Shown piece after piece: positions 47,069-55,269 of a stretch of DNA of 64,000 bases (positions are counted from its first letter, which is position 1; each line of letters starts with the position of its first letter). The translations under genes and the position numbers were made by a program. The notes under the pieces were generated by a model. That model worked only from the letters and a program-made list of their open reading frames with translations. It did no database searches and was not told where the DNA came from. The DNA is from Fuerstiella marisgermanici (GTDB taxonomy: Bacteria; Planctomycetota; Planctomycetia; Planctomycetales; Planctomycetaceae): contig NZ_CP017641.1 in NCBI RefSeq assembly GCF_001983935.1, positions 434,001 to 498,000 on the forward strand, written 5' to 3'.

Positions 47069-47493
47069 TGAGTCGCACGCGTCCGCGTCGTGAATGAAGA
47101 TGAATGGGCTGTGCCTCATCCGCGTTGTTGAGCTGTACAGAAACGGTTTTCGCAACGCTGAGTAACTCGGCTTCAATAGTTCGCCCGTTGAAGCCCACGG
47201 CGACGATTGAAGCCCGGTCGGTTGCGGAGTGTAGGGACTTTCGTGCCCCTCGTTCCGCATCACAGTTTCCATCGTCGCTTCGTGCGCGTCTTCTGAGCTA
47301 CGGCTGCCAGGCTTTTGTTCTACTTGGCACGGGTTTTCTGGCTTACAGCAGACACCAACTGTTTGTCTTCAGGATGTCAATTTTGCTCCGGTAAGCGAAG
47401 CGGCTGAGCAAATTTGGTGGTGGCCGCTCCCGAATGGGATCACAGCTTTCGAAAATCATGAACGATGGCTTGACCGCCCGAAGTGTCTCGGCT
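47069..47493. other. Intergenic region upstream of the ars operon
   Basis: 425 bp, no gene called. On the minus strand a frame from about 47250 down to a stop at 47058-47060 reads DRASIVAVGFNGRTIEAELL and then VSVQLNNADEAQPIHLHS, which looks protein-like but has no start and overlaps the hydrolase gene end; see findings. Confidence 0.45.
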
Positions 47494-47521
47494 ATCGTTT
47501 ATCGTGGATTTACGATAAAGG
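47494..47521 (+). promoter_or_regulatory. Probable ArsR operator, copy 1
   Basis: The core is a perfect inverted pair TTTATCGT-GGATTT-ACGATAAA (47498-47519). It abuts the ribosome-binding site of arsR. A 28-bp window matches 47883-47910 upstream of arsD at 21 of 28 positions. The position and symmetry suit binding by an ArsR dimer, which would block its own promoter. Confidence 0.7.
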
Positions 47522-47523
47522 AG
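47518..47523 (+). promoter_or_regulatory. Ribosome-binding site that fixes the TTG start of arsR
   Basis: AAGGAG lies five bases before TTG 47529. No ATG or GTG in frame has such a site, so TTG is the start. Confidence 0.8.
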
Positions 47524-47528
47524 CTGCG

Positions 47529-47858
47529 TTGGCCAGTCGATCAATAAAAAAGAAACCTTGCGACTCTTCACCGGTGAAGCTGAAAGCTGACCCGACTGCG
47601 GAGGAGTTCGCGAAGTTGACGTGGGCAATCGCTCATCCGGCGCGGGTGCAGATTGTTCGCCTACTGATTGGTCGCGAGGCTTGTGTTTGTGGTGAGATTG
47701 TTGATTGCCTGCCACTGGCTCAGTCGACGGTGTCTCAGCATCTGAAAATCCTCAAAGAATCGGGCTTGATCCAGGGTGAAGTTGATGGACCGAAGGTCTG
47801 TTACTGCATCAATCAGGGGCAGCTCGAAAGACTAAAGACATTGGTGGCGGGCCTGTAG
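47529..47858 (+). CDS. arsR: ArsR/SmtB-family arsenic-responsive repressor
   Basis: 109 residues from a TTG at 47529, which has an AAGGAG five bases upstream. The winged-helix core is FAKLTWAIAHPARVQIVRLLIGREACVCGEIVDCLPLAQSTVSQHLKILKESGLIQG. The metal-sensing segment ACVCGEIVDC carries Cys52, Cys54 and Cys60, as in the ELCVCDL box of arsenite/antimonite-responsive ArsR, and STVSQHLKILKESG is the recognition helix. It should leave the DNA when As(III) binds. First gene of the arsRDAC group; a symmetric operator-like site overlaps its leader. Confidence 0.93.
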   Translation: MASRSIKKKPCDSSPVKLKADPTAEEFAKLTWAIAHPARVQIVRLLIGREACVCGEIVDCLPLAQSTVSQHLKILKESGLIQGEVDGPKVCYCINQGQLERLKTLVAGL

Positions 47859-47882
47859 GCTCGTGTTTTTTTGCCGAGATTA

Positions 47883-47910
47883 ATCGTTATTCGGCGATGT
47901 ACGATATTGG
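47883..47910 (+). promoter_or_regulatory. Probable second ArsR operator, upstream of arsD
   Basis: 28 bp matching the site before arsR at 21 of 28 positions, with outer half-sites ATCGT and ACGAT kept. The centre differs. It lies in the 85-bp arsR-arsD gap, 33 bp before the arsD start, and suggests a second controlled promoter inside the operon. Confidence 0.6.
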
Positions 47911-47943
47911 CCGTGTGGTTCGTCTTTTGAAAGGAATGTAGCA

Positions 47944-48315
47944 ATGAGCAAGGTTCAAATTTACGACAAGGCGATGTGCTGTTCGACGGGAGTTTGCGGC
48001 CCGCAGGTTGATCCTGTGTTGCCTCGTTTCGCTGCCGACCTGGACTGGTTGAAATCACAAGGGCACTCGGTGACGCGATTGAATCTGTCGCAGGACCCTG
48101 CAGAGTTCGCGAGCAATCCTGTCGTGAACAAGATGCTCGCCGACGAAGGCGTTGAATGCCTGCCGTTGGTGATTGTGGACGACCGAGTGGTTAGCCGCAG
48201 CGAATATCCGTCGCGCGAAAACCTCGCGATGTGGACCGGCACGACAGTGAAGCCCAAAGTCACACTGCCGATGGCGGATGCCGGCGGATGTTGTGGCGAC
48301 ACCGGCTGCTGTTAG
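47944..48315 (+). CDS. arsD: Arsenic metallochaperone ArsD
   Basis: 123 residues, with AAGGAATG upstream of the ATG. ArsD takes As(III) from glutathione-like carriers and hands it to ArsA. The metal-binding cysteines are present as in E. coli: Cys12, Cys13 and Cys18 in MCCSTGVCGPQVDP; also two C-terminal pairs in GGCCGDTGCC. Thioredoxin-like fold expected: FAADLDWLKSQGHSVTRLNLSQDPAEF and ECLPLVIVDDRVVS. It precedes arsA, the expected order. The 137-bp gap to arsA contains a family B repeat. Confidence 0.95.
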   Translation: MSKVQIYDKAMCCSTGVCGPQVDPVLPRFAADLDWLKSQGHSVTRLNLSQDPAEFASNPVVNKMLADEGVECLPLVIVDDRVVSRSEYPSRENLAMWTGTTVKPKVTLPMADAGGCCGDTGCC

Positions 48316-48331
48316 AGCAGTTGCCGATTTG

Positions 48332-48414
48332 TCGTGGCCGGTTCGGGCTCGTGGGAAACAGTCCTCATCGTCCGAAACGCCTGTTCCGCAGCCACGAGTC
48401 AGCGAGATTCGCTG
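48332..48414. repeat. Dispersed foldable repeat, family B, copy 2 (between arsD and arsA)
   Basis: About 83 bp matching 14248-14331. Ends TCGTGGC and GCCACGA can pair, as can the distal CAGCGA-GAT-TCGCTG. It sits in the arsD-arsA gap, 16 bp after the arsD stop, so it will be part of the operon mRNA. Confidence 0.75.
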
Positions 48415-48451
48415 CCAACTGAGTTTGAGTCACACTATTGGGAGAATAACG

Positions 48452-50230
48452 ATGCAGTTTTTAGATGTTCCGACGCGAAACCTGTTCTTCACGGGTAAAG
48501 GCGGCGTCGGAAAAACGTCAATGGCCTGTGCGACGGCCGTCAAACTAGCTGATCGTGGCTTGCGAGTGCTTTTGGTGTCGACTGATCCCGCGTCGAATCT
48601 CGACGAAGTGCTGGGGACTCAACTGGAAAACAGTCCGACAGCGATTGAATCCGTGCCGGGTTTGTTTGCCATGAACATCGACCCCGAAGAAGCCGCACGC
48701 GAGTATCGTGAGCGCATGGTTGGTCCCTATCGAGGCGTCCTGCCCGACACGGCTGTCGCCAGCATGGAGGAACAGTTTTCCGGTTCGTGTACTTTGGAAA
48801 TCGCGGCCTTCGATGAGTTCGCGAAATTGCTCGGCGACAAAGACGCAACAAGTCCGTTCGACCATGTGATCTTTGATACGGCACCCACCGGTCATACGCT
48901 GCGACTGTTGACGCTGCCGTCGGCCTGGTCCGGGTTTATGGAAACGAACACGTCGGGAACGTCGTGCCTTGGTCCTCTCGCGGGCCTGCAGGCACAGCAG
49001 GCGATCTACAAACAGACCGTGGATGCGCTTGGCGATGCAGCCGTGACGACGTTGATCCTGGTGACTCGCCCGGAGCCCTCCGCATTCCGCGAAGCGGCGA
49101 GAACAAGTGCAGAGTTGCAGACACTGGGTGTCAGCAATCAGCATTTAATCGTGAATGGAGTCTTCACAAGCCAAACGCCCTCGGACGCAGTCGCGGTCGC
49201 AATGCAGGAACGAGCGGACAGTGCCGTTGCTGCGATGCCGGACGCGATCAACGCATTGCCACGAACGACGATTCCTCTGGCCGGGGCCGGGTTGATGGGA
49301 ATCGAATCTCTGCGGCAAGTGGGGGAACTACAGGTCGAAAAGATTGAACCTCAATTCGACGTGGTTGAGGCAGATTCTATTCCCGGCGAACTTGGTTCGC
49401 TGGTCGACGAACTTGCTGAGGTCGGGCACGGCGCGATCCTTGCGATGGGGAAAGGCGGTGTTGGCAAGACGACCGTCGCAGCGTCAGTTGCGGTTGCATT
49501 GGCTGAACGCGGCTTTGACGTGCATCTGTCAACAACCGATCCAGCGGCCCATATCGCTGCAACGATCACAGCAGACGCGATATCCGGGCTGACAGTCGGC
49601 CGAATCGATCCAGCAAAAGAAACGGCGGAGTATACCGCTGAGGTCATGCAGACCGCCGGACAAGGGCTGGATGCCGAAGGCAAGGCATTGCTGGAAGAAG
49701 ACTTACGTTCGCCGTGTACCGAAGAAATTGCCGTGTTTCGAGCGTTCGCAAGAGCGGTCGCGGAAGGTTCCAACAGCTTTGTGGTATTGGACACCGCTCC
49801 GACGGGCCACACTGTTCTGCTGCTCGATTCGGCGTTGGCGTATCACCGTGAGGTGTCACGTCAGACAAACGAAATTCCCGAGTCCGTGGAAAACCTGTTG
49901 CCACGGCTGCGTGATCCAAACTTCACGCGGGTGCTGATCGTCACGCTTCCCGAAGCGACTCCAGTGCACGAAGCCGCTAAGTTGCAGGACGACTTACGGC
50001 GAGCTCAAATCGAACCATTCGCGTGGGTTATCAATCAAAGCCTGGCTCCTTTGACGGTGTGCGATCCAGGATTGAAATCTCGACAACAGCACGAAATGCA
50101 GTTCATCCGCGAAGTGACCGAACAGCATGCGGTTCGCACTGCGATCATCCCATGGCAGGCAGAACCGCCGACAGGCCGCGAAGGTCTCAGTCGGCTGGCT
50201 GCCACGGCTGCCAACATGGTTGCCGAATAG
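48452..50230 (+). CDS. arsA: Arsenite-stimulated ATPase ArsA
   Basis: 592 residues from the ATG at 48452 with GGGAG eight bases upstream; a longer frame would read the repeat. E. coli ArsA is 583 residues. Two homologous nucleotide-binding halves: GKGGVGKT at 15-22, DTAPTGHTLRL in the first half; a second GKGGVGKT near 333 and DTAPTGHTVLL. The three metalloid Cys of E. coli ArsA (113, 172, 422) are conserved in context: SGSCTLEIAAFDEF, TSCLGPLAGL and RSPCTEEIAVFRAF. The protein should bind As(III)/Sb(III) from ArsD and energise an ArsB-type channel; no arsB or acr3 lies near. Confidence 0.97.
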   Translation: MQFLDVPTRNLFFTGKGGVGKTSMACATAVKLADRGLRVLLVSTDPASNLDEVLGTQLENSPTAIESVPGLFAMNIDPEEAAREYRERMVGPYRGVLPDTAVASMEEQFSGSCTLEIAAFDEFAKLLGDKDATSPFDHVIFDTAPTGHTLRLLTLPSAWSGFMETNTSGTSCLGPLAGLQAQQAIYKQTVDALGDAAVTTLILVTRPEPSAFREAARTSAELQTLGVSNQHLIVNGVFTSQTPSDAVAVAMQERADSAVAAMPDAINALPRTTIPLAGAGLMGIESLRQVGELQVEKIEPQFDVVEADSIPGELGSLVDELAEVGHGAILAMGKGGVGKTTVAASVAVALAERGFDVHLSTTDPAAHIAATITADAISGLTVGRIDPAKETAEYTAEVMQTAGQGLDAEGKALLEEDLRSPCTEEIAVFRAFARAVAEGSNSFVVLDTAPTGHTVLLLDSALAYHREVSRQTNEIPESVENLLPRLRDPNFTRVLIVTLPEATPVHEAAKLQDDLRRAQIEPFAWVINQSLAPLTVCDPGLKSRQQHEMQFIREVTEQHAVRTAIIPWQAEPPTGREGLSRLAATAANMVAE

Positions 50231-50415
50231 AATTGACGATGTTCGCTGTTTAGGTTCTTACCCGTTGGTAACGTTTTGTTCGCAGTTCGAATTCCAATGC
50301 TCGTCGCAGTTGTGATGCTGGTGTGTCGCAGTGCAATCTACGATCGTCAAAAGTGTGACACACGGGAATGTCTGTCGACCATCGAACTTAACCCCAATAT
50401 TCAAAGGCAATCTGA

Positions 50416-50847
50416 ATGACCCGGAAAAATGTTTTGTTTCTCTGCACGGGCAACTCGTGTCGAAGCCAAATGGCTGAAGGCTGGGCGCGCCACTTTCATG
50501 GCGACGCTGTCGAAGCTTACTCTGCCGGCATCGAAGCTCATGGAATGAATCCCAATGCGATGCAGGTGATGAAGGAAGCCGGAGTGGATATCTCCGGCCA
50601 ATCCTCGAAGCTTGCGAGTTCATTATCCGATGTTGAACTGGACGTGGTTGTCACCGTCTGCGGTCACGCCGACGAGAACTGCCCGACGTTTCTCACGAAG
50701 GCCAAAGTCGTTCACGTGGGGTTTGACGATCCACCGAAACTTGCCAAAGAAGCAGCGGACGAAGAAGCCGCCCTGGACTGCTACCGCCGCGTTCGCGACG
50801 AAATTCGTGACTTCGTGCGGGATGAGTTGCCAGGTCTTGTCGAGTAG
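50416..50847 (+). CDS. arsC: Arsenate reductase ArsC, thioredoxin-coupled LMW-PTPase type
   Basis: 143 residues. It reduces As(V) to As(III) using Cys10, Cys82 and Cys89 as in the S. aureus enzyme. Visible: FLCTGNSCRSQMAEGWARHF with the P-loop CX5R, VTVCGHADENCP with the two resolving Cys seven residues apart, and VGFDDPPKLA. This class draws electrons from thioredoxin. The gene is 185 bp after arsA in the same direction and is the last of the group. No terminator was identified after it. Confidence 0.96.
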   Translation: MTRKNVLFLCTGNSCRSQMAEGWARHFHGDAVEAYSAGIEAHGMNPNAMQVMKEAGVDISGQSSKLASSLSDVELDVVVTVCGHADENCPTFLTKAKVVHVGFDDPPKLAKEAADEEAALDCYRRVRDEIRDFVRDELPGLVE

Positions 50848-51027
50848 GCTCTGGCGGCATTCAAGAATGCGTTGTCGAGTCGTGTCCTCTGCTTCGGCCG
50901 GAGGCATGCCCGATCCTTGAGACTTCCAGATCGCGAAGTTTGAAGGCAAAGGTCACCACATCAACTCGTCGACGTTGTCGCGCGGGAGACCTGGATGCGC
51001 TGTGCTAAACGGCATACTTCGCGCATC

Positions 51028-51762
51028 TCAGTTGGACATCCCGCCGTCGGCACGAATATGCTGGCCGGTGATCCACTTTGCATCGTCGCTGGCGAGAAAC
51101 GCGACTACGCCTGCGATGTCGGTTGGTGTACCGAGTCGGTTGAAGGCGGAAAGTTTCCGAAACTGGTCCGCTCGTTCTTCATCGCTGTCATCGAACATTC
51201 CAGGCGCGGTCGCTCCGGGGCGAACGCTGTTGATGGTGATCCCGGCATCGCCAACTTCTTTAGACATGGAGACCAGCATTGCGTCGATGGCGGCTTTGGT
51301 GGCTGAGTAGACCCCGGTGCCAACTCGTGGACGTTCGGCGAGCTGAAAAGACGTGAAGATAATGCGGCCGCCGTTGCGAACCTGTCGTGCCGCTTCGCGC
51401 AGTGTTAAGAATGCTCCGCGGAAATTTACCGCGATCAATCGTTCGAACTCCGAGATTTCAGTCGCAGCAATTGGGCCAAACCCGGACGCGCCCGCATTCG
51501 CGACGACGACATCGACTCCGCCGAACCGCTTGGTGACCGCAGCGAATAAGGTAGCGACTTCAGCTTCGTCACTGACGTTCGCACGAGCCGTCATGGCCGT
51601 CCCGCCTGCTGCTTCGATGTCGGCGCAGACACTCGCTGCAGCGCTCGCGTCAGATCCGTAATGAACGGCCACGTTGAATCCGTCTGCGGCAAGTCGTCGG
51701 CATATTTCGCTGCCAATACCGCCGGAACCACCCGTGACGATCGCCGTCCTTTTTTCGTTCAT
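51028..51762 (-). CDS. Short-chain dehydrogenase/reductase (SDR)
   Basis: 244 residues from the ATG at 51760-51762, with GAGG upstream. Classical SDR: TGGSGGIG for the dinucleotide, NAG in VVANAGASGFG, VYSATKAAI with the catalytic Tyr and Lys (IIFTSFQ holds the Ser), and an end GQHIRADGGMSN as in FabG-like members. The N-terminus before the glycine motif is short and the preference NADP(H) likely but not proven. It stands convergent with arsC; no pathway partners nearby. Confidence 0.93.
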   Translation of the reverse strand: MNEKRTAIVTGGSGGIGSEICRRLAADGFNVAVHYGSDASAAASVCADIEAAGGTAMTARANVSDEAEVATLFAAVTKRFGGVDVVVANAGASGFGPIAATEISEFERLIAVNFRGAFLTLREAARQVRNGGRIIFTSFQLAERPRVGTGVYSATKAAIDAMLVSMSKEVGDAGITINSVRPGATAPGMFDDSDEERADQFRKLSAFNRLGTPTDIAGVVAFLASDDAKWITGQHIRADGGMSN

Positions 51763-51860
51763 CAAGATGCCTCGTGGCTAACGGTTGATCATAAAGGTGT
51801 TCGTGGGGCAGTGGTGACAGTCAAGATCCAGTTAAAGCGCCGTTGCAAGATCCATAGTGC

Positions 51861-51887
51861 AACGAAGGCAGAATTCCTGCCTTCGTT
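51861..51887 (-). terminator. Terminator-like hairpin after the DoxX gene
   Basis: A perfect 11-bp stem AACGAAGGCAG / CTGCCTTCGTT with a 5-nt loop. It lies 27 bp past the DoxX stop, between the leftward DoxX and SDR genes. The T-run on the minus strand is only TT, so attenuation rather than full termination is possible. Confidence 0.55.
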
Positions 51888-51913
51888 ACGATGGCGAATC
51901 GCACCAACCGGCT

Positions 51914-52369
51914 CTAACTTTGTTGCCGCTTTGACACGATAAGCTGGTCGAGTGAAAAACATCCCGGGCCAGTGAAGATGAGTGCCAGGTAACCGCAGAG
52001 ATAGACGGCTGCGAGTTCCCTCATCTTCCACGGATCTGCACCGTGGACGATGAACAAAGCCACAAACATGGTGAATGCCAGTGGAATTGCGGCCACTCGC
52101 GTTCCGAGGCCGACGATCACCAGCAACGCACAACCAACCTCGGCGCCGATTGCGGAAATCAGACTCAGTTGACTGCCCATTCCCAACGGGTCTGGAAACT
52201 TGCCGGACATCTTGCTGAACCCCATCAATTTAGGCACGCCATGCACCAGCATCAGGCCGCCCATCGAGACGCGGAGAATAAGCAATCCAATGGCCAGCGA
52301 TGGGCGAGCGGCAGCGTTCTTTTCCACGTTACCAGTTGAGTCTGAAGTTATCTGCAGCGAATCGGTCAT
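51914..52369 (-). CDS. DoxX family membrane protein
   Basis: 151 residues, four membrane segments: LAIGLLILRVSMGGLMLVHGVPKLMGF, SLISAIGAEVGCALLVIVGLGTRVAAI, PLAFTMFVALFIVHG and LAAVYLCGYLALIFTG. The opening LRVSMGGLMLVHGVPKLMGF followed by ISAIGAEVGCALLVIVGLGTR is diagnostic of DoxX. The first 22 residues are soluble. GAGG lies eight bases before the ATG. DoxX proteins are linked to thiosulfate or redox reactions in some bacteria but mostly have no known function. Leftward, followed by the SDR gene. Confidence 0.93.
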   Translation of the reverse strand: MTDSLQITSDSTGNVEKNAAARPSLAIGLLILRVSMGGLMLVHGVPKLMGFSKMSGKFPDPLGMGSQLSLISAIGAEVGCALLVIVGLGTRVAAIPLAFTMFVALFIVHGADPWKMRELAAVYLCGYLALIFTGPGCFSLDQLIVSKRQQS

Positions 52370-52451
52370 TGATGGTTCCTCTTACCGGAAGTGGTTCGTT
52401 TCCAAATTCTGAGTGTTAAACAAATTGTTACACGAAGGACTGCGACGGCAT

Positions 52452-52601
52452 CTAAATTACTCCGCACCCAAAAAAGGGAGCACGGTTCCTTTGAGTGTGG
52501 CCAGGGGTGGCATCAGCGAAGCAAGGGAAACCCCAGGGCTTCGCTCGTTCCTTGTTCCAACCCCGTCCACACACCGCGTTCCCAATTCCGCAAGGATCTA
52601 T
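52452..52601. repeat. Dispersed foldable intergenic repeat, family A, copy 2
   Basis: About 150 bp matching 6085-6232 and 58786-58936. Here the inner arms AGCGAAGC / GCTTCGCT pair fully and the outer GTGTGG / CCACAC pair too. It lies between the divergent-promoter side of DoxX and the end of the low-complexity protein gene. Confidence 0.85.
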
Positions 52602-52626
52602 TCTGCGTGAGACGGAGTGAATATTG

Positions 52627-53631
52627 CTAATTCTGATATGGGCGAGATCGCGGATTGCGGTCCGTCCGGTCATTGCGTTGGTTGTTGCTGCGCTGATTGT
52701 GACTCGCTTCGTGGTAACGCGTGTCGATCCCGTGATCGTTCATGACGTCATGCAAAGTCGTTTCACAATTTCGAATCATTGCTGCCAATTGGGTTCGCGG
52801 CGAATAGCCGGAGCTTGGTCGCCAACCGCTGACGTTAGCTTCGAATTCGTGGAACAGGCGATCCATCTCGTGAAGTGCTGAGACGACACGACTGTCCGAG
52901 GCTGAGGCTCGGCCATTCTGTTGTTGAACATACGCCTTCAGTTTTTTCGCGACTTCTTTGATTTCGTAGATGTTTCGGTAGACCGCCGTGTAGTTGGTGT
53001 TTTGTTTGTAGTAGCGATCCATCTCCCAGCAAATTGCATTTGTTTCGCTGTACAGGTCTGATGCTCGCTGAGCGATGCCGCGACTGGTTGTGGTCGACTG
53101 GCGAGACAGCGTTGACGGAACTGCGGGATGGAATTCGTCTGTGCGAGTGTCGCGGTCATACGAACTGTTGTAGATTCGTTCGTCATTTCGATTTGTGGTT
53201 GGGCCATAGTTGGAACGGTATGGATCGTTGTACGAAGACGACCCGCTGCGATACGGAATGGTTGAGTTACTCGGCTGATAGGGGGCCACGTACGTATTGG
53301 AATTCGTGCCGGAATACGATGAGCCGGGGACATACCTGTCAGCCGGCGTGCTTTCCAGACGCCTGCTATCGTAGCGACGATCATTCGGGTCGTGATACGG
53401 ATTGTAGCCTGGGGCGTTGTTCGACGATTGTTGCGAATACGGTACCGAGTTGTATCGCGGGGATTCGTTGTAGGCAGGCGGATTTGCGTACTGCGGCTGG
53501 TACGGCGAGGTGTGTGAATTGTTGTAGGTCGGTGCAGCGCTATTGGGGTACCGAAGCTGGGCATCAGCTGTGTTCGCGATAGTTAGCGTTGCAACAACAC
53601 TCACTATGGTGAAGCCGTTGAAAATGTTCAT
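52627..53631 (-). CDS. Secreted Asn/Ser/Tyr/Pro-rich low-complexity protein
   Basis: 334 residues from the ATG at 53629-53631, with GAAGGA about seven bases upstream; longer frames would start far before the signal. Signal peptide MNIFNGFTIVSVVATLTIANTADAQ. Residues 25-190 are nearly devoid of hydrophobic core and rich in N, S, Y, P, R and D (NNSHTSPYQPQYANPPAYNE, SSYSGTNSNTYVAPYQPSNS). Residues ~195-300 are helical and conserved-looking: RASDLYSETNAICWEMDRYYKQN, IYEIKEVAKKLKAYVQQ, LHEMDRLFHEFEANV, ending MIRNCETTLHDVMNDHGID. A basic tail ends it. Probably a cell-surface or matrix protein. Family not recognised. Confidence 0.8.
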   Translation of the reverse strand: MNIFNGFTIVSVVATLTIANTADAQLRYPNSAAPTYNNSHTSPYQPQYANPPAYNESPRYNSVPYSQQSSNNAPGYNPYHDPNDRRYDSRRLESTPADRYVPGSSYSGTNSNTYVAPYQPSNSTIPYRSGSSSYNDPYRSNYGPTTNRNDERIYNSSYDRDTRTDEFHPAVPSTLSRQSTTTSRGIAQRASDLYSETNAICWEMDRYYKQNTNYTAVYRNIYEIKEVAKKLKAYVQQQNGRASASDSRVVSALHEMDRLFHEFEANVSGWRPSSGYSPRTQLAAMIRNCETTLHDVMNDHGIDTRYHEASHNQRSNNQRNDRTDRNPRSRPYQN

Positions 53632-54455
53632 CCTTTGTCCTTCGAAAGATTTGATCGTATCCATGAAACCTGAAATCACGCCAAAGGTGTGAGGCGTGTC
53701 GACGCTGCAGGACTTAACCGAATTACGGTCGAAGCCACCAACGTCCTTGATTGGAGCCACCGTTTCCTGCCCGCGCCCGAACGGTCCGGCGGGTTGTACA
53801 TGACTGAGCCTGTTGGAAGCGATGGCAGTTCTCTGTTGAGGAGAACCCAACGATTCCGCTTTTGTCTCTTCCTTTTCAACTTCAAATTGCGGCGTTGCCA
53901 GTCGCAGATTTGATTGATGAAATTTCGTTTTCCGACAGCCTTCAAATGTAAAGTCGAAAGCATTCCTGGCTGCTGATAAACGTCAACGTTTAGGGTCGCA
54001 TCCAGGACTGCGCTGCCGTCAGAAGGTCTCACCAACCATGACACTGCTTACAAGCGATCGGTCGCCAATTGAACAAACGGCAATGCGTTGAAAACGTTCA
54101 AAAGGGGCCAGGAAAAATGGCAGAAACGACATCGACAGCCAAGATCGCATTCTCACCCGGAAATTGAAGACATTGTGTCGCGAATCGGACGGCAGCTTTC
54201 TGTCCGGCTGATGACAGTCGCGTTGTAAATTTGACAAGGTGCGAACGGCCGCGACTGCGAAAATGCAGGCAGATGCAATCTTCACGGGCCTGGCACGAGT
54301 CGTGCATTTTCAGTTCGCTGTCGACCGATGACCAAACGTCACTTTCTAAGTGAAGGCAATGGTCTCGCAACGGTGGCGCAGATTACATTCGAAGCGAATG
54401 CTTTGGATGTCCTCGTCACCTTCTTTGTTAATTTGTGAACATGAAAGAACGCTAA
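53632..54455. other. Long divergent intergenic region, nothing recognised
   Basis: 824 bp between two low-complexity secreted-protein genes that diverge. Short open frames of 65-122 codons occur on both strands without ribosome-binding sites or motifs. It may hold long leaders or a small RNA that I cannot recognise. Confidence 0.45.
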
Positions 54456-55169
54456 ATGAGATGCTCATTTCTGAAAACACTGGCAGCAACATTCGTCACT
54501 TGTGCCGGACTGTCTGGATTACACGCGCAGGACTATTTCTTTGCTCCAACAACCGGGACCACCTACGACTCGCGTCTGCCAATGAATCCGTCCGAAGGGC
54601 GCTACGATCAGCGTCCTTACGAACATAGGCAAATGCAGCCGCATCCGTCGTACCGGCCGACAGGTTTAGACGACCCCCATGGTGATTTCAGCCCGAATAC
54701 ATTGGCACCCGGTGGCTGTATTGGTGGCCGCTGCCGTCGTGAGCGTGGCGATCGCGTGGATGGAGCGGACCAGGCGGCCAATCGCAACTGGCGAAACAGT
54801 CGCCGCGACGTCAATGCACCTCGCCGCTACCAAGCGCGACTGGCCGAAAACTCAGGCTGGGACCCGCTGAATGATGTTATGTCGGACTCAGGCCGGCAGC
54901 ATTTTTCCGGTGACGGCCATGGCCACGGTGACGGCATGGGCCGCCGAAGTGGACCAGGGCATCGGGGTGGACGATGCGGCAATGGCCAACGTCATCGCGG
55001 GAACATGGATTGCGATTGTCCGGACGGCCAGTGTGACTGTGTCCCCAATCACCAGAATCTGCAAAGCAATTATCGACATTCGCGTCCAAACGGCTACGAC
55101 GATTTCGATCTGATTCGCCGCAACAATGCCGGGCCTTACGTTCCTGTATCGGCACCTTACCGCAACTAA
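54456..55169 (+). CDS. Secreted Gly/Arg/His-rich protein with a Cys motif
   Basis: 237 residues; the start ATG follows AAAGAACG. Signal peptide MRCSFLKTLAATFVTCAGLSGLHAQ. The mature chain is polar and low in hydrophobics: GTTYDSRLPMNPSEGRYDQR, CIGGRCRRERG, HGHGDGMGRRSGPGHRGGRC, and a cluster MDCDCPDGQCDCVP with four Cys in nine residues, which may bind metal. The end DDFDLIRRNNAGPYVPVSAPYRN is more regular. Family not recognised. It diverges from another low-complexity secreted-protein gene. Confidence 0.75.
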   Translation: MRCSFLKTLAATFVTCAGLSGLHAQDYFFAPTTGTTYDSRLPMNPSEGRYDQRPYEHRQMQPHPSYRPTGLDDPHGDFSPNTLAPGGCIGGRCRRERGDRVDGADQAANRNWRNSRRDVNAPRRYQARLAENSGWDPLNDVMSDSGRQHFSGDGHGHGDGMGRRSGPGHRGGRCGNGQRHRGNMDCDCPDGQCDCVPNHQNLQSNYRHSRPNGYDDFDLIRRNNAGPYVPVSAPYRN

Positions 55170-55269
55170 GAATTGTGATCGATTTTTCTGAGTTGACTGA
55201 TCAACAATCCGCGAACAAGTCGAATTTTCCCACCACGCGTCTCACCTGCCAATGCACGCGGTTTCACCA

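Noticed and set aside
46700-47272. 190-codon open frame on the minus strand
   Set aside because: Mostly antisense to the dienelactone hydrolase gene, with no protein-like pattern over that part.
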